NCBI RefSeq assembly: GCF_051401765.1
Contig: NW_027480438.1
Coordinates: 3,906,001 to 3,970,000 of the forward strand
DNA: 64,000 nucleotides
Direction: 5' to 3'
From: Calliopsis andreniformis
Lineage: Eukaryota > Arthropoda > Insecta > Hymenoptera > Andrenidae
Below, piece by piece: positions 1 through 12,020 of the stretch. A program made the position numbers and the translations under genes. The notes under the pieces are model-generated. The model searched no databases and was not told the DNA's origin. It saw nothing but the letters and a program-made list of their open reading frames with translations. The stretch's first letter is position 1. Every line of letters starts with the position of its first letter.

Positions 1-1690
1 TCAATTTCAATCCTCAATCCTCAATCCTCATTTCTCAATCCTCAATCCTCAACCCTCAGCCCTCATCCTCCATCCTCGATCCTCAATCCTCAATCCTCAA
101 TCTTCAATCCTCAATTCTCAATCTTCAATCCTCGATCCTCAATCATCAATCCTCAATCCTCAATCCTCAGGCATCAATACTCAATCTTCAATGCTCAATC
201 CTCAATCCTCAATCCTCAATCCTCATTCCCCAACCCTCAATCCTCATTCCTCAAAGCTCAATCCTCAACCCTCAGTCCTCATACTCAATTCTCAATTCTC
301 AATCCTCAATCCTCAATCCTCAATCTTCAATCCTCAATAATCAATCACCAATCCTAAATACTCTATCCTCGATCCTCAATCCTCAGGCATCAATACTCAA
401 TCTTCAATACTCAATCCTCAATCCTCAATCCTCAATCCTCAATCCTCAAACCTCAATCCTCAATCCTCAATATTCAATCATCAATACTCAATCTTCAATC
501 CTCAATCCTCAATCCTCAATCCTCAATCCTCAATCCTCAATCCTCAATCCTCAATCCTCAATCCTCAATCCTCAATCCTCAATTCTCAATCCTCAATCCT
601 CAGTCCTCAGTCGTCGAATCTCAATCCCCGACGCTTAGCACTCATCCTCAATCCACAGTCCTCAATCCTCAATCCTCAAACCTAAATCCTCTACCGTCAG
701 TCCTCGTCCTCAATCCTCAAACCTCAATCCTCAATCCTCAATATTCAATCATCAATACTCAATCTTCAATCCTCAATCCTGAATCCTCAATCCTCAATCC
801 TCAATCCTCAATCCTCAATATTCAATCATCAATACTCAATCTTCAACCCTCAATCTTCAATCCTCAATACTCAATCTTCAATTCTCAATCCTCAATCCTC
901 AATCCTCAATCCTCAATCTTCAATCCTCAACACTCAATCTTCAATCCTCAATCCTCAATACTCAATCCTCAATCCTCATTCTTCAATCCTCAATACCCAA
1001 TCCTCAATCTTCAATCCTTAATCCTCAATCCTCAATCCCAATTCCTCAATCCTCATTCTTCAATCCTCAATACCCAATCCTCAATTTCAATCCTCAATCC
1101 TCAATCCTCATTTCTCAATCCTCAATCCTCAACCCTCAGCCCTCATCCTCCATCCTCAGTACTCAATCCTCTATCCTCAATCTTGAATCCTCAATACCCA
1201 ATCTTCAATCATCATTCCTCAATCCTCAATCCTCAATCCTCAATCTTCAATCCTCAATACTCAATCTGCAACCCTCAATCCTCAAACCTCAATCCTCAAT
1301 CCTCATTCCTCAATCCTCAATACCCAATCCTCAATCCTCAGTACTCAATCCTCAATCCTCAATCCTCAATCTTCAACCCTGAATCCTCAATCCTCAATAC
1401 TCAATCCTCAATCTTCAATCCTCAATACTCAATCTTCAATCCTCAATCCTCAATCCTCAATCCTCAATATTCAATCATCAATACTCAATCTTCAATCCTC
1501 ATTCCTCAATCCCCAATTCTCAATCCTCAATCCTCAATCCTCAATCCTCAGTCCTCATACTCAATTCTCAATACTCAATCCTCAATCCTCAATCCTCAAT
1601 CTTCAATCCTCAATAATCAATCTCCAATCCTCAATCCTCAATCCTCGATCCTCAATCCTCAGGCATCAATACTCAATCTTCAATACTCAA
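1..1690 (+). repeat. Left-end array segment; first 0.5 kb matches 60.45-60.95 kb
   Basis: The first 500 bp match 60,446-60,945 at a constant offset of 60,445 bp, including CCCCAACCC, CAAAGCTC and CACCAATCCTAAATAC variants. The first dyad cassette follows at 612, then CAATTTCAATCC-type segments to about 1.7 kb. No gene was seen; the open frame at 1183-1746 is repeat-derived. Confidence 0.75.
612..710 (+). repeat. Dyad cassette, reference copy with intact stem
   Basis: The left arm CGTCG is at 612-616, the spacer at 617-628, the right arm CGACG at 629-633, and the downstream CCGTCAG and CTCGTCC parts at about 694-708. The stem is 5 bp and is flanked by mismatches on both sides (T/C outside, A/C inside). 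The cassette holds six CpG dinucleotides (612, 615, 629, 632, 695, 705), whereas the canonical heptamer holds none. Confidence 0.85.
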
Positions 1691-1831
1691 TCCTCAATCC
1701 TCAATCCTCAATCCTCAATCCTCAATCCTCAGACCTCAATCCTTAATCCTCAATATTCAATCATCAATACTCAATCTTCAATCCTCAATCGTCAATCCTC
1801 AATTCTCAGTCCTCAATCCTCAGTCCTCAGT

Positions 1832-2677
1832 CGTCGAATCTCAATCCCCGACGCTTAGCACTCATCCTCAATCCTCAGTCCTCAATCCTCAATCCTCAAA
1901 CCTAAATCCTCTGCCGTCAGTCCTCGTCCTCAATCCTCAAACCTCAATCCTCAATCCTCAATATTCAATCATCAATACTCGATCTTCAATCCTCAATCCT
2001 CAATCCTCAATCCTCAATCCTCAATCCTCAATCCTCAATCCTCAATCCTCAATCCTCAACATTCAATCATCAATACTCAATCTTCAACCCTCAATCTTCA
2101 ATCCTCGATACTCAATCTTCAATCCTCAATCCTCAATCCTCAATCCTCAATCCTCAATCCTCAGGCATCAATACTCAATCTACAATATTCAATCCTCAAT
2201 CCTTAATCCTCAATCCACAATCCTCAACCTTCAATACTCAATACTCAATCTTCAATCCTGAATCCTCAATCCTCAATCCTCAACCCTCAATCCGCAATAT
2301 TCAGTCCTCAATACTCAATCTTCAGTCATCAATCCTCAATCATTAGTCCTCAATCCTCAATCCTCAATCCTCGTTCCTCAAACCTCAATCCTCAAACCTT
2401 AGTCTTCATTCTCAATCCTCAAACCTCAATACTCAATCCTCAATATTCAATCATCAATACTCAATCTTCAATCCCCAATCCTCAAACCTCAATCCTCAAT
2501 CCTCATTCTTCAATCCTAAATACCCAATCCTTAATCTGCAATCCTCAATCCTCAATCCTCAATTCTCAATCCTCAATCCTTAATCCTCAGACCTCAAACA
2601 TCAATATTCAACCCTCAGTCCTCGTCCTCAATCCACAACACTCAATCCTCAGTCCTCAATATTCAATCATAAATATT
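1832..2677 (+). repeat. Alpha module, copy 1 (long form)
   Basis: The module starts at the dyad cassette and runs through fixed variants (ACTCGATC, AACATTCAATC, CCGCAATATTCAG, CAAACATCAATATTC) to the marker CATAAATATTC at 2668. The distance from dyad to marker is 836 bp, against 822 bp in the other five copies; the 14-bp difference is exactly two heptamers. Confidence 0.82.
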
Positions 2678-2897
2678 CAATCTTCAATCCTCAATCCTCA
2701 ATCCTCAATCCTCAATCCTCAATCCTAAATATTCAATCCTCAATACTCATTCTTCAATCATCATCCTCAATCCTCAATTCACAGTCGTCAATCCTCAATC
2801 CTCAATCCTCATTCTTCAATCCTCAATACCCAATCCTCAATCTTCAATCCTCAAACATCAATCCTCAATTCTCAATCCTCAATCCTCAGTCCTCAGT

Positions 2898-2919
2898 CGT
2901 CGAACCTCAATACCCGACC
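2898..2919 (+). repeat. Dyad cassette, broken-stem subtype
   Basis: The left arm CGTCG is present but the right arm reads CGACC and the spacer carries two changes (GAACC and ATACCC). Its partner near the other end of the window, at 62165, has the same three changes, so the subtype was copied as part of a larger block and did not arise twice. Confidence 0.8.
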
Positions 2920-3339
2920 CTTAGCACTCATCCTAAATCCTCAGTCCTCAATCCTCAATCCTCAAACCTAAATCCTCTACCGTCAGTCCTCGTCCTCAAT
3001 CCTCAAACCTCAATCCTCAATCCTCAATATTCAATCATCAATACTCAATCTTCAATCCTCAATCCTCAATCCTCAATCCTCAATCCTCAATCCACAATAC
3101 TCAACCTTGAATACTCAATAATCAATCTCCAGTCCTACATCCTCAATCCTCAATCCTCAATCCTCAATCCTCAATCCTCAATCCTCAATCCTCAATCCTC
3201 ATTCTTCAATCCTCAATACCCAATCCTCAATCTTCAATCCTCAAACATCAATCCTCAATTCTCAATCCTCAATCCTCAGTCGTCAGTCGTCGAACCTCAA
3301 TCCCCGACGCTTAGCACTCATCCTCAATCCTCAGTCCTC

Positions 3340-4215
3340 AATCCTCAATCCTCAAACCTAAATCCTCTACCGTCAGTCCTCGTCCTCAATCCTCAAACCT
3401 CAATCCTCTATCCTCAATATTCAATCATCAATACTCAATCTTCAATCCTCAATCCTCAATCCTCAATCCTCAATCCTCAATCCTCAATCCTCAATCCTCA
3501 GTATTCAATCATCAATACTCAATCTTCAACCCCCAATCTTCAATCCTCAATACTCAATCTTCAATCCTCAATCCTCAATCCTCAATCCTCAATCCTCAAT
3601 CCTCAGGCATCAATACTCAATCTACAATATTCAATCCTCAATCCTTAATCCTCAATCCACAATCCTCAGCCTTCAACACACAATACACAATCTTCAATCC
3701 TCAATCCTCAATCCTCAATCCTCAATCCTCAATCCTCAATCCGCAATATTCAATCCTCAATACTCAATCTTCAATCAGCAATCCTCAATCCTCAATTCTC
3801 AGTCGTCAATCCTCTGCCATCAATCCTCAATCTTCAATACTCAATCGTCAATCCTTAGTCCTCAATCCTCAATCCTCAATCCTCGTTCCTCAAACCTCAA
3901 TCCTCAACCCTCAGTCTTCATCCTCAATCCTCAAACCACAATCCTCAATCCTCAATATTCAATCATCAATCCTCAAACCTCAATCTTCAATCCTCATTCT
4001 TCAATCCTAAATACCCAATCCACAATCTTCAATCCTCAATCCTCAATCCTCAATTCTCAATCCTCAATCCTGAATCCTCAGACCTCAAACATCAATATTC
4101 AACCCTCGAGTCCTCGTCCTCAATCCACAACCCTCAATCCTCAGTCCTCAATATTCAATCATCAATATTCAATCTTCAATCCTCAATCCTCAATCCTCAA
4201 TCCTCAATCCTCAAT
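3340..4215 (+). repeat. Array segment with no large local duplicate
   Basis: Heptamer variants with several private changes, such as CACACAATACACAATC near 3680, CCTCTGCCATC near 3812 and CTCGAGTCC near 4106. No dyad cassette occurs between 3310 and 7057. I see only satellite. Confidence 0.7.
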
Positions 4216-5075
4216 CCTCAATCTTCAACCCTGAATCCTCAATCCTGAATACTCAATCCTCAATCTTCAATCCTCAATACTCAATCTTCAATCCTCAATC
4301 CTCAATCCTCAATCCTGAATCCTCAACCTTCAATCCTCAACACTCAATCTTCAACCCTCAATCCTCAATCCTCAATCCTCAATCCTCATTCTTCAATCTT
4401 CAATCCTCAATACTCAATCTTCAATCCTCAATCCTAAATCCTCAATCATCAATCCTCAATCTTCGATCCTCAACACTCAATCTTCAATCCTCAATCCTCA
4501 ATCCTCAATCCTCAATCCTCATTCTTCAATCCTCAATACCCAATCCTCAATCTTCAATCCTCGATCCTCAAACCTCAATCCTAATTCCTCAATCCTCATT
4601 CTTCAATCCTCAATACCCAATCCTCAATTTCAATCCTCAATCCTCAATCCTCATTTCTCAATCCTCAATCCTCAACCCTCAGCCCTCATCCTCCATCCTC
4701 AATCCTCAATCCTCAATCCTCAATCTTCAATCCTCAATTCTCAATCTTCAATCCTCGATCCTCAATCATCAATCCTCAATCCTCAATCCTCAGGCATCAA
4801 TACTCAATCTTCAATGCTCAATCCTCAATCCTCAATCCTCAATCCTCATTCCCCAACCCTCAATCCTCATTCCTCAAACCTCAATCCTCAACCCTCAGTC
4901 CTCATACTCAATTCTCAATTCTCAATCCTCAATCCTCAATCCACAATCTTCAATCCTCAATAATCAATCTCCAATCCTCAATCCTCTATCCTCGATCCTC
5001 AATCCTCAGGCATCAATACTCAATCTTCAATACTCAATCCTCAAACCTCAATCCTCAATCCTCAATCCTCAATCC
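4215..5075 (+). repeat. 1,131-bp-offset duplication, copy 1
   Basis: It matches 5,346-6,206 at a constant offset of 1,131 bp, fixed at three points: ATCTTCAACC at 4221 and 5352, TCGATCCTCAAACC at 4561 and 5692, and CCCCAACCC at 4851 and 5982. Substitutions separate the copies, for example CAACCTTC versus CAATCTTC near 4326 and CAATGCTC versus CAATATTC near 4815. Confidence 0.8.
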
Positions 5076-5345
5076 TCAATCCTCAATCCTCAATCCTCAA
5101 TCCTCAAACCACAATCCTCAATCCTCAATATTCAATCATCAATCCTCAATCCTCAATCTTCAATCCTCATTCTTCAATCCTAAATACCCAATCCACAATC
5201 TTCAATCCTCAATCCTCAATCCTCAATCCTGAATCCTCAATCCTCAATCTTCAACCCTGAATCCTCAATCCTGAATACTCAATCCTCAATCTTCAATCCT
5301 CAATACTCAATCTTCAATCCTCAATCCTCAATTCTCAATCCTCAA

Positions 5346-6206
5346 TCCTCAATCTTCAACCCTGAATCCTCAATCCTGAATACTCAATCCTCAATCTTCA
5401 ATCCTCAATACTCAATCTTCAATCCTCAATCCTCAATCCTCAATCCTGAATCCTCAATCTTCAATCCTCAACACTCAATCTTCAATCCTCAATCCTCAAT
5501 CCTCAATCCTTAATCCTCATTCTTCAATCTTCAATCCTCAATACTCAATCTTCAATCCTCAATCCTAAATCCTCAATCATCAATCCTCAATCTTCGATCC
5601 TCAACACTCAATCTTCAATCCTCAATCCTCAATCCTCAATCCTCAATCCTCATTCTTCAATCCTCAATACCCAATCCTCAATCTTCAATCCTCGATCCTC
5701 AAACCTCAATCCTAATTCCTCAATCCTCATTCTTCAATCCTCAATACCCAATCCTCAATTTCAATCCTCAATCCTCAATCCTCATTTCTCAATCCTCAAT
5801 CCTCAACCCTCAGCCCTCATCCTCCATCCTCAATCCTCAATCCTCAATCCTCAATCTTCAATCCTCAATTCTCAATCTTCAATCCTCGATCCTCAATCAT
5901 CAATCCTCAATCCTCAATCCTCAGGCATCAATACTCAATCTTCAATATTCAATCCTCAATCCTCAATCCTCAATCCTCATTCCCCAACCCTCAATCCTCA
6001 TTCCTCAAACCTCAATCCTCAACCCTCAGTCCTCATACTCAATTCTCAATTCTCAATCCTCAATCCTCAATCCACAATATTCAATCCTCAATAATCAATC
6101 TCCAATCCTCAATCCTCTATCCTCGATCCTCAATCCTCAGGCATCAATACTCAATCTTCAATACTAAATCCTCAAACCTCAATCCTCAATCCTCAATCCT
6201 CAAACC
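5346..6206 (+). repeat. 1,131-bp-offset duplication, copy 2
   Basis: Partner of 4,215-5,075. About 270 bp separate the two copies (5,076-5,345); that spacer carries a further partial repeat of the ATCTTCAACCCTG start. Confidence 0.8.
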
Positions 6207-7315
6207 TCAATCCTCAATCCTCAATATTCAATCATCAATACTCAATCTTCAATCCTCAATCCTCAATCCTCAATCCTCAATCCTCAATCCTCAATCCTCA
6301 ATCCTCAATCCTCAATCCTCAATCCTCAATCCTCAATCCTCAATCCTCAATCCTCAATCCTCAGGCATCAATACTCAATCTACAATGTTCAATCCTCAAT
6401 CCTTAATCCTCAATCCACAATCCTCAACCTTCAATACTCAATATTCAATCTTCAATCCTCAATCCTCAATCCTCAATCCTCAATCCTCAATCCTCAATCC
6501 TCAATATTCAATCCTCAATACTCAATCTTCAATCATCAATCCTCAATCCTCAATTCTCAGTCGTCAATCCGCAGTCATCAATCCTCAATCTTCAATACTC
6601 AATCGTCAATCCGTAGTCCTCAATCCTCAATCCTCAATCCTCGTTCCTCAAACCTCAATCCTCAACCCTCAGTCTTCATCCTCAATTCTCAAACCTCAAT
6701 CCTCAATCCTCAATATTCAAACATCAATACTCAATCTTCAATCCTCAATCCTCAATCCTCAATCCTCAATCCTCAATCCTCAGTCCTCATACTCAATTCT
6801 CAATTCTCAATCCTTAATCCTCAATCCTCAATCTTCAATCCTCAATAATCAATCTCCAATCCTCAATCCTCAATCCTCGATCCTCAATCCTCAGGCATCA
6901 ATACTCAATCTTCGATACTCAATCCTCAATCCTCAATCCTCAATCCTCAATCCTCAGACCTCAATCCTCAATCCTCAATATTCAATCATCAATACTCAAT
7001 CTTCAATCCTCAATCCTCAATCCTCAACTCTCAATCCTCAATCCTCAGTCCTCAGTCGTCGAATCTCAATCCCCGACGCTTAGCACTCATCCTCAATCCT
7101 CAGTCCTCAATCCTCAATCCTCAAACCTAAATCCTCTGCCGTCAGTCCTCGTCCTCAATCCTCAAACCTCAATCCTCAATCCTCAATTTTCAATCCTCAA
7201 TACTCATTCTTCAATCATCATCCTCAATCCTCAATTCTCAGTCGTCAATCCTCAATCCTCAATCCTCATTCTTCAATCCTCAATACCCAACCCTCAATCC
7301 TCATTCCTCAAACCT
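6206..7315 (+). repeat. Array segment leading to the 5.6-kb duplication
   Basis: It contains the longest pure heptamer run (6251-6363), a CAATGTTC block at 6385, and the dyad at 7057. From about 6,730 it matches 53,100 onward at an offset of 46,370 bp. Open frames at 6385-7083 are repeat-derived. Confidence 0.72.
6251..6363 (+). repeat. Longest pure run of the canonical heptamer seen
   Basis: About 16 consecutive TCAATCC units stand without a substitution, ending at a TCAGGCATC variant near 6364. Most pure runs elsewhere are 3 to 8 units. A shorter pure run lies near 499-582. Such runs are the most likely places for replication slippage, and this one may be a recent expansion. Confidence 0.85.
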
Positions 7316-9862
7316 CAATCCTCAACCCTCAGTCCTCATACTCAATTCTCAATTCTCAATCCTCAATCCTCAATGCACAATCTTCAATCCTCAATAATCA
7401 ATCTCCAATCCTCAATCCTCTATCCTCGATCCTCAATCCTCAGGCATCAATACTCAATCTTCAATACTCAATCCTCAAACCTCAATCCTCAATCCTCAAT
7501 CCTCAAACCTCAATCCTCAATCCTCAATATTCAATCATCAATACTCAATCTTCAATCCTCAATCCTCAATCCTCAATCCTCAATCCTCAATCCTCAATCC
7601 TCAATCCTCAATCCTAAATCCTCAATCCTCAATCCTCAATCCTCAATTCTCAAACCTCAATCCTCAGTCCTCAGTCGTCGAATCTCAATCCCCGACGCTT
7701 AGCACTCATCCTCAATCCTCAGTCCTCAATCCTCAATTCTCAATCCTCAATCCTTAATCCCCAGACTTCAAACATCAATATTCAACCCTGAATCCTCGTC
7801 CACAATCCACAACCCTCAATCCGCAGTCCTCAATATTCAATCATCAATATTCAATCTTCAATCCTCAATCCTCAATCCTCAATCCGCAATCCTCAATCCT
7901 CAATCTTCAACCCTGAATCCTCAATCCTCAATACTCAATCCTCAATCTTCAATCCTCAATACCCAGTCTTCAATCCTCAATCCTCAATCCTCAATACTCA
8001 ATCCTCAATCCTCATTCTTCAATCCTCAATACCCAATCCTTAATCTTCAATCCTCAATCCTCAATCCGCAATCCCAATTCCTCAATCCTCATTCTTCAAT
8101 CCTCAATACCCAATTCTTAATTTCAATCCTCAATCCTCAATCCTCATTTCTCAATCCTCAATCCTCAACCCTCAGCCCTCATCCTCCATCCACAGTACTC
8201 AATCCTCTATCCTCAATCTTCAATCCTCATTACCCAATCTTCAATCCTCATTCTTCAATCCTCAATCCTCAATCCTCAATCTTCAATCCTCAATACTCAA
8301 TCTGCAATCCTCAATCCTCAAACCTCATTCCTCAATCCTCATTCCTCAATCCTCAATACCCAATCCTCAATCCTCAATCCTCAATCCTCAATCCTCAATC
8401 CTCAATCTTCAACCCTATATCCTCAATCCTCAATACTCAATCCTCAATCTTCAATCCTCAATACTCAATCTTCAATCCTCAATCCTCAATCCTCAATCCT
8501 CAATATTCGATCATCAATACTCAATCTTCAATCCTCATTCCTCAATCCCCAATTCTCAATCCTCAATCCTCAATCCTCAATCCTCAATCCTCAATCCTCA
8601 ATCCACAATCCTCAACCTTCTATACTCAATAATCAATATCCAATCCTCAATCCTCACTCCGCAATCTTCAACCCTGAATCCTCAATCCTCAATACTCAAT
8701 CCTCAATCTTCAATCCTCAATACTCAATCTTCAATCCTCAATCCCCAATCCTCAATCCTCAATCCTCAATCATCAATCCTCAATATTCAATCCTCAATAC
8801 TCAATCTTCAATCCTCAATCCTCAATCCTCAATATTCAATCCTCAATACTCAATCTTCAATCATCAATCCTCAATCCCCAATTCTCAGTCGTCAATCCTC
8901 AGTCATCAATCCTCAATCTTCAATACTCAATCGTCAATCCTTAGTCCTCAATCCTCAATCCTCAATCCTCGTTCCTCAAACCTCAATCCTCAACCCTCAG
9001 TCTTCATCCTCAATCCTCAAACCTCAATCCTCAATCCTCAATATTCAACCCTCAGCCCTCATCCTCCATCCTCAATCCTCAATCCTCAATCCCAACCTTC
9101 AATCCTCAATTCTCAATCTTCAATCCTCGATCCTCAATCCTCAATCCTCAATATTCAATCATCAATACTCAATCTTCAACCCTCAATCTTCAATCCTCAA
9201 TACTCAATCTTCAATACTCAATCCTCAATCCTCAATCCTCAATCCTCAATTCTCAGTCCTCAGGCATCAATACTCAATCTACAATGTTCAATCCTCAGTC
9301 CTTAATCCTCAATCCACAATCCTCAACCTTCAATACTCAATACTCAATCTTCAATCCTCAATCCTCAATCCTCAATCCTCAATCCTCAATCCTCAATCCT
9401 CAATCCTCAATCCTCAATATTCAATCCTCAATACTCAATCTTCAATCATCAATCCTCAATCCTCAATTCTCAGTCGTCAATCCTCAGTCATCAATCCTCA
9501 ATCTTCAATACTCAATCGTCAATCCTTAGTCCTCAATCCTCAATCCTCAATCCTCGTTCCTCAAACCTCAATCCTCAACCCTCAGTCTTCATCCTCAATC
9601 CTCAAACCTCAATCCTCAATCCTCAATATTCAATCATCAATACTCAATCTTCAATCCTCAATCCTCAAACCTCAATCCTCAATCCTCATTCTTCAATCCT
9701 CAACTCTCAATCTTCAATCCTCAATCCTCAATCCTCAATCCTCAATCCTCATTCTTCAATCCTCAATACCCAATCCTCAATGTTCAATCCTCAATCCTCA
9801 ATCCTTGATCCTAATTCCTCATTCCTCATTCTTCAGTCCTCAATACCCAATCCTCAATTTCA

Positions 9863-10178
9863 ATGCTCAATCCTCAATCCTCATTTCTCAATCCTCAATC
9901 CTCAACCCTTAGCCCTCATCCTCCATCCTCAGTACTCAATCCTCTATCCTCAATCTTCAATCCTCAATACTCAATCCTCAATCCTCATTCCTCAAATCCT
10001 CAATCCTCAATCCTCAATCTTCAATGCTCAATACTCAATCTGCAATCCTCAATCCTCAAACCTCAATCCTCAATCCTCATTCCTCAATCCTCAATACCCA
10101 ATCCTCAATCCTCAATTCTCAATCCTAAATCCTCAATATTCAATCAACAATACTCAATCTTCAATCCTCAATCTTTAA
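9863..10178 (+). repeat. Beta module, copy 1 (CAACAATAC subtype)
   Basis: A 316-bp module recognised by CAACCCTTAGCCCTC near its start (TTAG at 9909) and CAATCTTTAATCC at its end. The TTAG to TTT distance is 265 bp. This subtype has CAATCAACAATAC near the end and CAATCCTCTATCC after the first marker. Confidence 0.82.
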
Positions 10179-11365
10179 TCCTCAATACTCAATCTGCAAT
10201 CCTCAATCCTTAAACCTCAATCCTCAATCCTCATTCCTCAATCCTCAATACCCAATCCTCAATCCTCAATCCTCAATCCTCAATCCTCAATCCTCAATCT
10301 TCAACCCTGAATCCTCAATCCTCAATACTCAATCCTCAATCTTCAATCCTCAATACTCAATCTTCAATCCTCAATCCTCAATCCTCAATCCTCAATATTC
10401 AATCATCAATACTCAATCTTCAATCCTCAATCCTCAATCCTCAATTCTCAATCCTCAATCCTCAATCCTCAACCCTCAATCCTCAATCCTCAATGCTCAA
10501 TCCACAATCCTCAACCTTCTATACTCAATAATCAATCTCCAATCCTAGATCGTCAATCCTCAATCCTCAATCCTCAATCTTCAACCCTGAATCCTCAATC
10601 CTCAATACTCAATACTCAATCTTCAATCCTCAATACTCAATCTTCAATCCTCAATCCTCAATCCTCAATCCTCAGTCCTCAATCTTCAACCCTCAACACT
10701 CAACCTTCAATCCTCAATCCTCAATACTCAATCCTCAATCCTCAATCTTCAATCCTCATCACTAATCTTCAATCCTCAATCCTCAATCCTCAATCCTCAA
10801 CCCTCAATCCTCATTCTTCAATCCTCAATACCCAATCCTCAATTTCAATCCTCAATCCTCAATCCTCATTTCTCAATCCTCAATCCTCAACCGTCAGCCC
10901 TCATCCTCCATCCTCAATCCTCAATCCTCAATCCTCAATCTTCAATCCTCAATTCTCAATCTTCAATCCTCGATCCTCAATCATCAATCCTCAATCCTCA
11001 ATCCTCAGGCATCAATACTCAATCTTCAATGCTCAATCCTCAATCCTCAATCCTCAATCCTCATTCCCAAACCCTCAATCCTCATTCCTCAAAGCTCAGT
11101 CCTCAAGCCTCAGCCCTCAACGTCCATCCTCAGTACTCAATCCTCTATCCTCAATCTTCAATACCCAATCCTCAATCTTCAGTCCTCAATCCTCAATCCT
11201 CAATCCTAATTCCTCAATCCTCATTCTTCAATCCTCAATACCCAATCCTCAATTTCTATCCTCAATCCTCAATCCTCATTTCTCAATCCTCAACCCTCAA
11301 CCCTCAGCCCTCAACGTCCATCCTCAGTACTCAATCCTCTATCCTCAACCTTCAATCCTCAATAC

Positions 11366-12020
11366 TCAATCTTCAATCCTCATTCCTCAATCCTCAATCC
11401 TCAATCCTCAATCTTCAATCCTCAAACATCAATCCTCAATTCTCAATCCTCAATCCTCAGTCCTCAGTCGTCGAACCTCAATCCCCGACCCTTAGCACTC
11501 ATCCTCAATCCTCATTACTCAATCCTCAATCCTCAAACCTAAATCCTCTACCGTCTGTCCTCGTCCTCAATCCTCAAACCTCAATCCTCAATCCTCAATA
11601 TTCAATCATCAATACTCAATCTTCAATCCTCAATCCTCAATCCTCAGTCCTCAATCCTCAAACCTCAATCCTCAATATTCAATCATCAGTACTCAATCTT
11701 CAACCCTCATTCCTCAATCCTCAATCCTCAATCCTCAATCTTCAATCCTCAAACATCAATCCTCAATTCTCAATCCTCAATCCTCAGTCCTCAGTCGTCG
11801 AACCTCAATCCCCGACCCTTAGCACTCATCCTCAATCCTCATTACTCAATCCTCAATCCTCAAACCTAAATCCTCTACCGTCTGTCCTCGTCCTCAATCC
11901 TCAAACCTCAATCCTCAATCCTCAATATTCAATCATCAATACTCAATCTTCAATCCTCAATCCTCAATCCTCAGTCCTCAATCCTCAAACCTCAATCCTC
12001 AATATTCAATCATCAGTACT
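11366..12020 (+). repeat. Nested 327-bp tandem duplication in unit 1
   Basis: Two adjacent copies carry the broken-stem dyads at 11469 and 11796, exactly 327 bp apart, with the same CAAACATC, CATTACTC and CCGTCTG variants. They differ at the left edge (CTTCAATCC versus CTTCAACCC). The same pair occurs in unit 2. Confidence 0.85.

Larger units (their letters stand above)
1690..3340 (+). repeat. Block shared with 60.97-62.59 kb
   Basis: From the CAGACCTCAATCC variant at 1731 (61012 in the partner) to beyond the dyad at 3288 (62541), the order of variants is the same. The offset steps from 59,281 to 59,267 to 59,253 bp, two changes of 14 bp. It contains alpha copy 1 and two broken or intact dyads. 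Homology ends near 3,340. Confidence 0.78.

Noticed and set aside
612..633. The dyad as a transcription terminator or a CENP-B-type box
   Set aside because: The stem is only 5 bp with no T-run after it, and the sequence does not match the CENP-B box consensus.
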